Made by a program: the position numbers and the translations under genes. This document shows positions 26,716-35,388 of a DNA stretch of 64,000 nucleotides, one piece after another (the first letter of the stretch is position 1; each line of letters starts with the position of its first letter). The notes below the pieces were generated by a model. That model was given only the letters and a program-made list of their open reading frames with translations. It was not told where the DNA came from and ran no database searches. Source of the stretch: Ardenticatenaceae bacterium. Its GTDB lineage: Bacteria; Chloroflexota; Anaerolineae; Promineifilales; Promineifilaceae. The stretch is taken from contig JACKCC010000006.1 of the NCBI GenBank assembly GCA_020634245.1, forward strand, positions 248,001 through 312,000, given 5' to 3'.

Positions 26716-27960
26716 ATGACTAAAACAGGCGCAACCACAATTATTAAAACGACATTTGCCGGGGTGGATGAAGAGACGTTGAATATTTTGCGCCAGATGG
26801 CTTCATTAAAGGAGTATCCAGCGCAGACGGTTCTTTGCCGCCAGGGCGAGATTGAGCACACGTTTTATGTGGTGGTGAACGGCCGTCTCTCCGTCGTCCA
26901 GCGAGTCGATGAGGGGGAAGAACGGCTGTTGGGACTGCTGGGCAGCAACGCCATCTTTGGTGAGATGAGCCTCATCGACAATTCACCGCGAATGGCCACT
27001 GTCACCACATTGTCGCCAACGACGGTGCTGGAAATTACCGAGCAGGTGTTTGACCAACTGGTTGTGAACAGTCCTGCTATTGCCTATGCGGTTGTCCAGC
27101 GCATTTTAGCCAGTACCCGCCAGTTGGATCACCGTTCGATTGAGGAATTAAAGAACAAAAATGAAGCGTTGGAACAGGCATACGAAGCGCTTCAAGCAGC
27201 TCAGGCCAAGCTGGTAGAAAAGGAACGGTTGGAGCGGGAATTGGAGCTGGCGGCGGCGGTACAGCGCGATTTGCTGCCCGGCGACCTGCCCCAATTCCCC
27301 GATTACCGGTTTGCAGCTTATTTGCAGCCGGCACGGCAGGTGGGCGGCGATTTTTATGACGTGATGGTTTTGGACGAGGAGCACGCCGGTTTGCTGATTG
27401 CCGATGTGGCCGATAAAGGGTTTCATGCGGCGCTGTTTATGGCCGTTTCGCGGACGCTGTTTTTTCAGGAAAGCCGCTACTCGCTTTCTCCGGCGGTGGT
27501 GGCGCAGGCTGTTCATAGCGGCATGATGGGCGTGGCTAAGTCGGCGGATTCGTTTGTGACGGCGTTTTATGGCGTGCTGCATCGCCCCAGTGGGCGTTTG
27601 ACCTACGCACGGGCCGGACATGATCGGCCGCTGCTGTACCGTCCAGGGGGCGAGGTGGAGATGTTGATGGGGAACGGCCGTTTCCTGGGCATGTGGTCTG
27701 CGTTATCATTAGATGAATACGATATTTACCTTGAGCCGGGCAGCCGTCTGGTCATGTACAGTGATGGCGTGACCGATGCCGTCAATCCTTATGGTGAACG
27801 GTATGGCGTTGACCGTTTGCGACGAGTGTTGCAGGAAAACGGCCGTTTGCCCGCCGCCGAATTAAAAAATTGCATTGCTGATGATATTGCTCAATTTCGT
27901 CAAAACGCACCGGCATTCGATGATTTGACACTGTTGGTTGTGGAAGCCGTCAGCGAGTAG
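26716..27960 (+). CDS. cNMP-binding / PP2C-type (SpoIIE/RsbU) phosphatase
   Basis: 414 residues. An N-terminal cyclic-nucleotide-binding domain covers about 15-135 (LGSNAIFGEMSLIDNSPRMAT is the phosphate-binding cassette region), a coiled coil about 140-180 (NKNEALEQAYEALQAAQAK), and a SpoIIE-type phosphatase domain about 195-412. The metal-binding Asps are seen in GGDFYDVM, IADVADKG and MYSDGVTDAVNP, with DDLTLLVV at the end. Such proteins dephosphorylate anti-sigma-factor antagonists when triggered by the sensor domain. The partner STAS protein is not in the window. The next gene starts six bases after the stop. Confidence 0.94.
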   Translation: MTKTGATTIIKTTFAGVDEETLNILRQMASLKEYPAQTVLCRQGEIEHTFYVVVNGRLSVVQRVDEGEERLLGLLGSNAIFGEMSLIDNSPRMATVTTLSPTTVLEITEQVFDQLVVNSPAIAYAVVQRILASTRQLDHRSIEELKNKNEALEQAYEALQAAQAKLVEKERLERELELAAAVQRDLLPGDLPQFPDYRFAAYLQPARQVGGDFYDVMVLDEEHAGLLIADVADKGFHAALFMAVSRTLFFQESRYSLSPAVVAQAVHSGMMGVAKSADSFVTAFYGVLHRPSGRLTYARAGHDRPLLYRPGGEVEMLMGNGRFLGMWSALSLDEYDIYLEPGSRLVMYSDGVTDAVNPYGERYGVDRLRRVLQENGRLPAAELKNCIADDIAQFRQNAPAFDDLTLLVVEAVSE

Positions 27961-27966
27961 GAGTTT

Positions 27967-28551
27967 ATGGCACAGTACAAAATCCCCCCCGATCCGCGTG
28001 ACCGGGGCAAGAAAAACAACGAGAAACGATTGGCGTCCGGCGAGAAGCCATTTAGCGAAAAAGAACCGGTTCCCTGGCTGTGGCTGGGCGGTGGTATCAT
28101 AATCACGTTGATTGGTTTGGGACTTAGTATTTTGCTGCTGCGGTCGTTTTTGCTGCGAGAGCCGCTGGCTGTCACTCCAGTAGAACCAACGATCATTGTA
28201 TTGACTGCGCCGCCCAGTCCAACCTGGACGCCGCTTGCTGAAGTGGTCCTGCCCACAGTTCAACCGACATTCACGCCGGTGCCAACACCTGATGTGGCCG
28301 TAGCACCGGAAACCATTACTGTCGGTTATTATGCCCAGGTTGTTAACACTGAGAATGTAGGTGTGACGGTTCGGGGCGGCCCCAGCACCAGCAATGCACC
28401 ATTGACGGTGGCCAATGAAGGTGTTGTTTTGTTAGTGTTGGATGGCCCGGTAGAGGCCAATGATTTTTTGTGGTGGGAGGTCCGTTTGCCTGATGGCACA
28501 GAGGGTTGGGTGGCCGGTGATTTTATTGAGCCGGTGGCTGCGCCGCAGTAG
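27967..28551 (+). CDS. Membrane-anchored SH3-like domain protein
   Basis: 194 residues: a cytoplasmic N-terminus rich in Arg and Lys, one hydrophobic helix (WLWLGGGIIITLIGLGLSIL, about 42-62), a Pro/Thr-rich linker (APPSPTWTPL, TFTPVPTPD), and a C-terminal bacterial SH3-like domain of about 65 residues (VVNTENVGVTVRGGPSTSN through EVRLPDGTEGWVAGDFIEP). SH3_3 domains bind peptidoglycan or peptides outside the cell. It lies 6 bp after the phosphatase gene with AGGAG before its ATG, so the two are probably co-translated. A shared role in sensing the envelope is inference. Confidence 0.88.
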   Translation: MAQYKIPPDPRDRGKKNNEKRLASGEKPFSEKEPVPWLWLGGGIIITLIGLGLSILLLRSFLLREPLAVTPVEPTIIVLTAPPSPTWTPLAEVVLPTVQPTFTPVPTPDVAVAPETITVGYYAQVVNTENVGVTVRGGPSTSNAPLTVANEGVVLLVLDGPVEANDFLWWEVRLPDGTEGWVAGDFIEPVAAPQ

Positions 28552-28557
28552 GAAACA

Positions 28558-29430
28558 TTACTTTGTTCGGCTGCGATGAACAATATAAACTCCGGCAATG
28601 ACGGCAAGGCCGCCGACAATTTGCCAGAATGAGAGCGTTTCACCCAGCAAGGGAATAGCAAAAATAGCCGTCAGGACGGGTTGGGCCAGCATCGTTGGCG
28701 AGACGACGCTGGCCGGCAGGTAGCCCAGAGCAAAGTTAATAGCCAATTGACCGCCAGCTTGTACCAGCAAGGCTAGACCAAGAAAATTCCAGTAGGTGGC
28801 TGTCGGATAGCCAGTGAGAGGTTGGCCCAGCAGCAGCGCCGCCAGAAGCAGGAAGAAGGTGGAACTGAGGGCTGAGAGCCAGAAACTGCTCAAGGCATCC
28901 AGTTTTTGGCGGCTGCGCTGGGTAACCAGGTAGTAACCGGCATAAAAAAGACCAGATAGCAAACCTAAGGATGTGCCCAATCCTACATCTTTTAGCGCAT
29001 CCAATCCTAAAATTACGGCCGCGCCGCTGATGGCCAGGAGCAGACCTAGCCAAAATTTGCGGTTCAGCTTTTCCCGAAAGATGAGAAGCGCGCCCAACCC
29101 GACCCATAGTGGAGCGGTGTTGCCCATCAGGGTGGGATTGGTCGCGCCGCTGATGAGGACGCCTGTGTTCCAGAATATGAGGTCCCCGGCAAAGAAAAAT
29201 CCGGCAATGAGGGCTACGGCCGTTTCCCGGCGTGGGATTTTCATTCGCTGCCGCTGCTGGTTCCAAAAAACAGGAGCCAACAAAACAGTGGCAATACCCA
29301 TGCGGTAAAATCCGGTTACAGCGCCGGGAGCGTTGGCCCATTTGACAAAAATACCGGAAAAGCCCATGCCAATCAAACCCAGACTCATCGCCAGGTAGGC
29401 ACGCAGTTGTGGGTTCGTGATGCGTTTCAT
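28558..29430 (-). CDS. EamA/DMT-family transporter
   Basis: 290 residues with ten hydrophobic helices arranged as two EamA repeats; the first repeat starts YLAMSLGLIGMGFSGIFVKW and carries NTGVLISGATNPTLMGNTAPLW. The second includes AGYYLVTQRSRQK and SPTMLAQPVLTAIFAIPLLGE. Members export amino acids, purines or other metabolites; the substrate here is not predictable. The gene is convergent with the SH3 gene, with a gap of only six bases, and is preceded by AGGATTTTAGCAAC. Confidence 0.9.
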   Translation of the reverse strand: MKRITNPQLRAYLAMSLGLIGMGFSGIFVKWANAPGAVTGFYRMGIATVLLAPVFWNQQRQRMKIPRRETAVALIAGFFFAGDLIFWNTGVLISGATNPTLMGNTAPLWVGLGALLIFREKLNRKFWLGLLLAISGAAVILGLDALKDVGLGTSLGLLSGLFYAGYYLVTQRSRQKLDALSSFWLSALSSTFFLLLAALLLGQPLTGYPTATYWNFLGLALLVQAGGQLAINFALGYLPASVVSPTMLAQPVLTAIFAIPLLGETLSFWQIVGGLAVIAGVYIVHRSRTK

Positions 29431-29473
29431 GTTGCTAAAATCCTGTAAGGGGCGATGGATAAAGGTTTCAGTG

Positions 29474-29890
29474 TTATGTGTTGGTTTCCCGCATATGAGC
29501 CACCGACTGCTTGACCAATTCCTTCAGCATACCGGTATCTATGTCGGCGATTTTGTTGATGTAAAGGCAGGATTTGCCGGTTTTGTGCTTGCCCAATTGG
29601 TTGAGCAGGGCGTCATAATTGTCGAATCCGGCCATGATGTATAGGGTCAGGTTCTGCTTGCGCGGCGAAAAGCCAACGACGAACCATTCGCCTTCACGGC
29701 CGTTGGCATACTTGTAATGATAGCGGCCAAAACCAACGATGCTGTCCCCCCACATCTGCGGCTCTTCCCCGGTGACGTCTTGCATTAGTTTGAGAGTGGT
29801 GAAGCTGTCCTGCCGCTTCTTTTCATTCTCGATGCTGTTCAGAAAATCGATCACACTGGCTCCGGTAAGCTGCGTTTTGTTTTCTGTCAT
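29474..29890 (-). CDS. DUF1801 (YdhG-like) protein
   Basis: 138 residues. The pattern of DUF1801 is clear: VIDFLNSIENEKKRQDSFTTLKLM, then MWGDSIVGFGRYHYKY, WFVVGFSPRKQNLTLYIM and GKHKTGKSCLYINKIADID, where the last is the KxxLY-type motif. These are small soluble cystatin-like fold proteins without an agreed function. TGGAGGCATCA gives a strong ribosome site. It is separated by 44 bp from the EamA gene on the same strand. Confidence 0.9.
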   Translation of the reverse strand: MTENKTQLTGASVIDFLNSIENEKKRQDSFTTLKLMQDVTGEEPQMWGDSIVGFGRYHYKYANGREGEWFVVGFSPRKQNLTLYIMAGFDNYDALLNQLGKHKTGKSCLYINKIADIDTGMLKELVKQSVAHMRETNT

Positions 29891-29982
29891 TGATGCCTCC
29901 AGGTTAGAATTTTAGCCTAGCATAATTGAGATAGATGTGATTGGCAAACGGCCGTTTCGACAAGCTCAAGCCGGGCCGTTTC

Positions 29983-30357
29983 TCATCCTTGGTTCCAAAA
30001 TGCCTGCCTTTTCACCAACATGATGCCCAAAAGAATCAAGTCGATGATTAACGTCAGGAAGTCCAACAAGCCAAACTGATCGGTAAACGTCAAAATGATG
30101 TTGACCAGCAAAACCGCCAGGGCTGCCAGGTAAAACAAACGCTTTCGCTGCCCAATCAACCAGACCGAAAAGAGCATCGCGCCAGCATTGCCAAAGATAA
30201 GGATCGCAATGACCCACAGCACGATAGCTTGATTGGTTGAAGTCTGGCTCATCCGAACCAGCGTACCAATCCCAATTATCAGCCAGATGGCGGCATTCAG
30301 GCCAAATATAGCCTGAGTGATCTTAACCGGTTTAGATACAAAATGTTTGTTATTCAT
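29983..30357 (-). CDS. Small four-helix membrane protein, unknown
   Basis: 124 residues with four hydrophobic segments (AIFGLNAAIWLIIGIGTL, AIVLWVIAILIFGNAGAMLF, LFYLAALAVLLVNIILTF, LLDFLTLIIDLILLGIML) and short basic loops. I do not recognise a family. I start at the ATG at 30357, four bases after the stop of the upstream lipoprotein gene (TGAAGAAATG), which suggests coupled translation; the frame runs open to 30525 only inside that gene. Confidence 0.65.
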   Translation of the reverse strand: MNNKHFVSKPVKITQAIFGLNAAIWLIIGIGTLVRMSQTSTNQAIVLWVIAILIFGNAGAMLFSVWLIGQRKRLFYLAALAVLLVNIILTFTDQFGLLDFLTLIIDLILLGIMLVKRQAFWNQG

Positions 30358-30361
30358 TTCT

Positions 30362-31123
30362 TCAAGGTAATGCTTCAAATTCACCGGAGCCGTCGGTGCG
30401 AAGCTGGTAATGATGGTAGCCGTTTTCGTGCCCATCCCACAAGGTGAGTTCCAGCCACGTGCCATCTGCTGACCATTGGATGATTTGTATACCAGGGACT
30501 GTCTCAAAGGGAAACGGCCGTACATCTAACTGTACCATCTCTGTTCCATCAGGCCGTATACGGAAAACATGCGGCTTATAAATCAGGTCCCACTTGGTGG
30601 CTATAAAAGCGAACCATTCCCCATCCGGCGAGGGGACAAGTTCGCCATAAATGTTTTCGGCCAGAATGGTGCTGCTGCTGCCGGCTTTGTCGCAGACCCG
30701 CAGTGAGCGTATGTTGGTGGTAACGCCCGTCCAGCAGCCATACGAATAATGATAATCGCGCTGAATGAGTATGGTTTGTTCATCTTCACCAACGGCGATT
30801 TCCTGCACCGATTCATCTTGGCATAATCGAGCGATTTCCGAGTTGGAATGGCTCATATAGGAATCAAGATGGACTTCGTTATTTTCCAATTCACACGTCT
30901 GCGACAGGCTAAAGACTGAAAATCTGGAGCCAGGAGTGGGCATGATATCTATTTCGTCGCAGTAGATGAGCGTGGCTGTGGCTTGGGACACGGCCGTACT
31001 CATTGGCGTGGTCGTGACCAGCAGTACGGCCGTATCTGGCCCAGCCTTTCTGCATCCCAGCAAAACCATCAATCCTATACCAATCACCATAAAACCCGGT
31101 TTGAAAAAACGAAAAACGCTCAT
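30362..31123 (-). CDS. Putative lipoprotein with beta-propeller-like repeats
   Basis: 253 residues. A short signal with lipobox VLLGC indicates a lipid-modified Cys near residue 24. The rest contains blade-like strands (EIAVGEDEQTILIQRD, GELVPSPDGEWFAFIATKW, IIQWSADGTWLELTLWD), of the kind found in TolB or WD40-like sensors: SPDGEW and SADGTW are the repeat signature. Function unknown. The ATG at 31123 is preferred over the TTG at 31141. The gene is followed closely by the four-helix membrane gene. Confidence 0.7.
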   Translation of the reverse strand: MSVFRFFKPGFMVIGIGLMVLLGCRKAGPDTAVLLVTTTPMSTAVSQATATLIYCDEIDIMPTPGSRFSVFSLSQTCELENNEVHLDSYMSHSNSEIARLCQDESVQEIAVGEDEQTILIQRDYHYSYGCWTGVTTNIRSLRVCDKAGSSSTILAENIYGELVPSPDGEWFAFIATKWDLIYKPHVFRIRPDGTEMVQLDVRPFPFETVPGIQIIQWSADGTWLELTLWDGHENGYHHYQLRTDGSGEFEALP

Positions 31124-31160
31124 AAACAGATCAATCGTCAAACGTCAATCATCAATCACT

Positions 31161-31415
31161 TTACGGCCGTGTCGCCTCTTCCAGTGCGTACAACCAGGCC
31201 AGCGCTTCATCCGCCGAGTTCCCGCACATTTCTTCATCAGGGCGCAGTTTAACGCAAACCAACGGCCGTTCCGGTTGGCCAAACAGCTTGCATTTATTAT
31301 CGGCCGTCAACTGCACACAGCGCACACCCGACGGTTTACCATCGGGCATGCCCGGAATCGGCGATGAAATCGACAGGGCGATGCAGCACGCCCCGCAGCC
31401 AACACGACATTCCAT
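31161..31415 (-). CDS. YkgJ-type Cys-cluster protein
   Basis: 84 residues. The Cys pattern is MECRVGCGACCIALS, then GVRCVQLTADNKCKLF, PLVCVKL and EEMCGNS; this is the CxxCxxCC family (YkgJ, PF03692) thought to bind Zn or an Fe-S cluster. It carries the ERPLVC motif typical of the family. Its ATG follows the stop of the peptidase gene by a single base (TGACATG), so it is almost certainly translated with that gene. The role is unknown. Confidence 0.88.
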   Translation of the reverse strand: MECRVGCGACCIALSISSPIPGMPDGKPSGVRCVQLTADNKCKLFGQPERPLVCVKLRPDEEMCGNSADEALAWLYALEEATRP

Positions 31416-31416
31416 G

Positions 31417-32823
31417 TCAATTGGCCTGTCGCGCTGCCTGGTAAAAGGCGTGAACCCGGTTGAATAGTTCCGTTTCTTCTTTGTTGTCGGGATTATCGAG
31501 CACGGCCGTTACCTCATCCTGACTGCGCAAACTGACCGGCCACTCATCCGCGCTGGCAATGCGCAGTGCCAGCCGCGCCGCCAAAACGGCCGCTTCCCGT
31601 AAGCCGGTCAGCGTGACTTTGTCCAGCGTATCATACTTAGTGTGGCCGTAGCCGCGCCCGCTGAACTTTTTGCCCACGCTGCCAATACCACCCGTAGGCA
31701 CGCCGGCCATCAAAAACGGATAATGGTCCGAATGGGCATTGACCGACTGCTCCAGACCAAACTCCAGCGCCATCTCCTGTGACCAATTCTTGAACAAATC
31801 GGCCAATTTTGGCCATTGGTTGAGGACAATGCCCTTATTGGAAATGGCACCGGCGCTGTCCATATTCAGGTAAAAGCGGATTTGGTTCATCTCGGCCAAA
31901 TGGTTGGTCACGTACTGCGTCGAGCCAATCAGGCCGATTTCCTCGACGCCCCACAAGGCAAAGCGGATGGTGTGGGGTAGCGTTCCGGCGTATTTGGCCA
32001 GGACCCGCGCCGCTTCTAGTACAGCTACGGTGCCCGAAGCCGGATCGCCCGCGCCCTGGGAAATGTCGTGGCCGTCGTAATGGCTGCCCATCATGATGAC
32101 CTGGGCGTTTTCAGATTGGCCAGGCAAATCGGCGATGACGTTCCAGGAGGTCATCGGTTCGCATTTGTCGCTACTGCTGATGTGGATATTGACCTGGCCA
32201 TGCCGCTTGATCAGCCGCTGCAAGTAAGCGCCATCCTCGTAAGAAACCGAGATGCCGGGGATGAGCGCTTCGCCTCCATCCTCAGGGGCAATCCCGCCAG
32301 TAGCCGGGCCGTAGCCGGGGTAATGGTTGACGAAGATGAATCCGGACGCCCCAGCCATGAGGGCACGGCCGTACTTCTCATTCCGGTGTATCCATCGCTT
32401 CACGCCGCCAGGATTGACCTCGCTGTTAGTCAGCACAATTTTACCGGCGATTTCCTCGGCGCGCGTCTCAAAATCATCCGGCGCGCCATCGCCCATGTCC
32501 ATAATGATGCCGGTCAAATCGGCCGGCGGTGAGTGGGGTAGGCTGATGCAGGGAATGACCTTTTGGATGGGGCTGACGATTTCCAGCTTGACCTCGCCGC
32601 GCCGCCAGCCGATATATTCAATCGGTTCCAGATGGACATTTTTCAGACCGTAGGCCTCCAGTTTGGCTTTCATAAACTCAGCAGCCTGCTTTTCGCCGGG
32701 CGTGCCGCCAAAGCGGGAGCCAAACTCGTCGCACAAGACGGTCAAATTGTCCATCGCCTTGGTGCTGGTGTACACGTCGCCCATGATTTGTTGGTCGATG
32801 GTTAGAAAGGGGTTGTGGGTCAT
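31417..32823 (-). CDS. M28-family metallo-aminopeptidase with PA domain
   Basis: 468 residues without a signal peptide. A PA-like insertion lies in the first half (GKIVLTNSEVNPGGVKRW, ALMAGASGFIFVNHYPG). The M28 core has its zinc ligands in order: His in MMGSHYDGHDIS, Asp in GAGDPASG, the catalytic and ligand Glu pair in WGVEEIGLIGS, Asp in LNMDSAGA and His in GYGHTKYDT. M28 enzymes remove N-terminal amino acids. TAGAGGAG precedes the ATG. With no export signal, a cytoplasmic peptide-degradation role is likely. Confidence 0.93.
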   Translation of the reverse strand: MTHNPFLTIDQQIMGDVYTSTKAMDNLTVLCDEFGSRFGGTPGEKQAAEFMKAKLEAYGLKNVHLEPIEYIGWRRGEVKLEIVSPIQKVIPCISLPHSPPADLTGIIMDMGDGAPDDFETRAEEIAGKIVLTNSEVNPGGVKRWIHRNEKYGRALMAGASGFIFVNHYPGYGPATGGIAPEDGGEALIPGISVSYEDGAYLQRLIKRHGQVNIHISSSDKCEPMTSWNVIADLPGQSENAQVIMMGSHYDGHDISQGAGDPASGTVAVLEAARVLAKYAGTLPHTIRFALWGVEEIGLIGSTQYVTNHLAEMNQIRFYLNMDSAGAISNKGIVLNQWPKLADLFKNWSQEMALEFGLEQSVNAHSDHYPFLMAGVPTGGIGSVGKKFSGRGYGHTKYDTLDKVTLTGLREAAVLAARLALRIASADEWPVSLRSQDEVTAVLDNPDNKEETELFNRVHAFYQAARQAN

Positions 32824-32842
32824 GATTTCTCCTCTAAAATTA

Positions 32843-32913
32843 GGAGCGCGAACGTCCCGTTCGCCCTAAGCAAAGAGACAGCAGCGCGGCTGCAGGCGGG
32901 ACGCCTGCGCTCC
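32843..32913. repeat. GGAGCGC-bounded hairpin cluster
   Basis: GGAGCGC (32843-32849) and GCGCTCC (32907-32913) bound a spacer that also holds three short inner hairpins: CGAACGTCCCGTTCG, GCAGCGCGGCTGC and GGCGGGACGCC. It is the spacer between the sensor kinase and the M28 gene. The outer arms resemble those of the hairpin at 61053-61103. Confidence 0.5.
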
Positions 32914-32926
32914 AAATGGTTGTCAT

Positions 32927-35206
32927 TCAATCATCAATAATCGGTATTCCCGGCAGCGTAAACACAAATTGGCTGCCGCCATCCGGGCTGTCTTCGACCC
33001 AGATACGGCCGTTATGCGCTTCAACCGCCAGTTTACAAAAAGTCAGCCCCAGGCCCGCGCCGCGAACCTGCGCGCCACCGGGATTGGTACGCATGTAACG
33101 GTCAAAGACTCGCTCGCGGAATTCGGCCGGGATGCCGGTGCCGCTGTCGCTTATGGTGAAGCGAACGCCTGGTTCTGTGTTCTCACTGGCCGCTTCCGGT
33201 TGGAGACGGCCGTTCACTTTCCCGCCAGCCGGGGTGAATTTTAGCGCATTATCCAACAAATTGATCAGCACCCGGCGTACCAAATCGGCGTCGGACCAGA
33301 CCGGCGGCAAATCATCGGGCATAGTGAAGGTCAGGCTGATTTGTTTAGTGGCGGTCAACGGCCGTAACCGTTCCGTCACCTGCTGCACCAACGGCGGCAG
33401 GCGCATCGCTTCCGCCTCAACGACTAACTGCCCGGCTTCCATCCGGTTGATGTCCATGAGCGAATCGACCATGTCCAGCATGTCCAGCGTACTTTGCCGG
33501 GCGTTGGCCAGTAGCTCGTCGGGCTGGGGCAGCAGATCGAGCGTTGTCAGCAGCGTGGTCAGCGGATTGCGCAAATCGTGGACGATCATGCGCGACAAAT
33601 CGGCCCGTTGTTCGGCCAGTTCCCGCTCTTCGGTCACGTCGCGGAATAGGAGCAGCCAGCCCATCACCTGGCCGTCGGCAGCGCGTACGGCCGTTTCCTG
33701 GCGCGTGATAAAGCGCTGGGAACGGCCGTCATCCAGATTGACAGCATAGGTCATCGCCGGGCTGGATGGGGCTTGCCGGGCCTGAAGCGCGGCTAACTGC
33801 GCCTGCCAGCCTGCCTTCGTGTAGCCAATTTGACTGAGCGCGTCTGACGACAATGATTGGCGGAACAAATCGCTGGCTGGTTGTCCCAACAGTTGTGCCG
33901 CAAACGGATTAACCAGGGCAATACGGCCGTTTCCATCCAGCAGCAGCACCCCTTCCTCCATTCCGTCTAACAGGGCTTGCAGCTGCTCAACGCGCCGGGC
34001 CAGGGCTTCGTCGGTGCGGCTGTACAGGCGGGCATTCTGGATGGCGGCGCTGACCTGTCCGGCCAAAGCCAGCAAGATTTCCCGGTTCCAGGGGCTGAAC
34101 GGCCGTGCCTGGGCCGACCGCTGCAAAACCATCACACCAATCACTTTTTCTGCCGCTATCAAAGGAATGCCCAGCCAGGCAGCGGGCAGCGGAGTGGGCG
34201 GCGCCAAATTATGCCGCCTGGCGAAGTGCATGTTGCCGCTGTCTAAATCGAGGACACGGCCGTGTTCGGCGACCCAACGGGTGAAATCGTCAGATTGCGG
34301 ATTGTGGATTGTGGATTGCGGAATCCCTTTGTCGATCAGGGTGATGTCGAATTTGTCGGCGGGAACCAGGTCGAGGACTTGTTGGCGGGTGCGGGCCAGG
34401 ACGGTGGGCAGGTCGAGGGTTTCGCGTAGGGACAAACCGGCTTGATTGAGCCGGGCAAATTGGGCCAGCCGCTGCTCCAACGCCAGCCGCCGCTGCCAGT
34501 TTAGCCGGATTAGAACACTGAAGACGGTAATCCCCAACCCAAAAATGATGAAGGCGGGCAGCCCGTTGCTGCGGAAAGTGAAGCCACCCAGGATAGCGGC
34601 GGGCAGGGCCAGGAAGCCGTAAGCAACATTGCTCAAAGCAGCATCGCTGAAAAATTGGGGGTACGGCCGTGCCAACACCAGCCAATAAGCCAGCGAAAGC
34701 AAAAAATAACCGCCACCATACCCGGCAATAAATCCGCCAAACGCAGTCAGGTTTTCCACTGCGTCTTCATCGAGTGGCGGCAGCCCGTTTAACTGCCGGT
34801 AGGCAAATCCAGCTAAAGCCAGCGGCAGCAGGTAAACGACTAGCTGTCCGGCGCGCTGCCAGCGGGTGGAATCGTCATCGGTGTCCATCATCGCCCGGCT
34901 GAGTTCGGCCAGGATGAAGGCGGCGATGGTGAGAAGAACGGCCGTTTCCCCGCCCAAAATCAGCCAACTGCTGACCACAACCACTGGAACCAGTCCGCCG
35001 CCGCCTACGTTGGGCGGCAGGCTGAAGTTGAGGCTGATAATCGTCAGCAGCCCCAGCAAAATCAACTGCGGCGCGTTTCGGCTCTGCGTCACCGCCCACA
35101 GCGAAACAATCAGCCCCATAAACAGCAGTCCCCATTGCACGGACTGCCGGGTTAGAAATTGGGCGATTTGGCCGCGCCAACCAGTTTGTTTCAGACTTTG
35201 TGCCAT
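32927..35206 (-). CDS. Membrane sensor histidine kinase with GAF and PAS domains
   Basis: 759 residues. A membrane part with about seven hydrophobic helices (from about residue 20 to 235) is followed by a GAF domain (about 260-410), a PAS domain (about 420-530, LLLDGNGRIALVNPFAAQLLG) and the kinase core. The phospho-acceptor is in MIVHDLRNPLTTL; the ATP-binding boxes are NLLDNALKF, DSGTGIP and GAGLGLTFCK. No response regulator gene is next to it. Within the GAF region a word repeat encodes PQSTIHNPQS. The ATG at 35206 is used; the longer frame would start with TTG. Confidence 0.92.
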   Translation of the reverse strand: MAQSLKQTGWRGQIAQFLTRQSVQWGLLFMGLIVSLWAVTQSRNAPQLILLGLLTIISLNFSLPPNVGGGGLVPVVVVSSWLILGGETAVLLTIAAFILAELSRAMMDTDDDSTRWQRAGQLVVYLLPLALAGFAYRQLNGLPPLDEDAVENLTAFGGFIAGYGGGYFLLSLAYWLVLARPYPQFFSDAALSNVAYGFLALPAAILGGFTFRSNGLPAFIIFGLGITVFSVLIRLNWQRRLALEQRLAQFARLNQAGLSLRETLDLPTVLARTRQQVLDLVPADKFDITLIDKGIPQSTIHNPQSDDFTRWVAEHGRVLDLDSGNMHFARRHNLAPPTPLPAAWLGIPLIAAEKVIGVMVLQRSAQARPFSPWNREILLALAGQVSAAIQNARLYSRTDEALARRVEQLQALLDGMEEGVLLLDGNGRIALVNPFAAQLLGQPASDLFRQSLSSDALSQIGYTKAGWQAQLAALQARQAPSSPAMTYAVNLDDGRSQRFITRQETAVRAADGQVMGWLLLFRDVTEERELAEQRADLSRMIVHDLRNPLTTLLTTLDLLPQPDELLANARQSTLDMLDMVDSLMDINRMEAGQLVVEAEAMRLPPLVQQVTERLRPLTATKQISLTFTMPDDLPPVWSDADLVRRVLINLLDNALKFTPAGGKVNGRLQPEAASENTEPGVRFTISDSGTGIPAEFRERVFDRYMRTNPGGAQVRGAGLGLTFCKLAVEAHNGRIWVEDSPDGGSQFVFTLPGIPIIDD

Positions 35207-35388
35207 CTTGACGAAGTTTAACACGTTTGTTAGAGGACGCAGATACTTCGACAAAGCTCAGTACTTTTATGCTGTTGGCCAAATCTGCGTTTATCAGCGT
35301 TAATCAGCGTCCCATGAATGACATATTGCAGCCCAGAAACGGCCGTTTGTCACTTACCAACTCATCCCATTCGACGCATACTGATGGC

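Noticed and set aside
35227..35388. N-terminal extension of the radical SAM protein
   Set aside because: It reads through a word-repeat spacer and the start of the divergent kinase; no ribosome site supports it.
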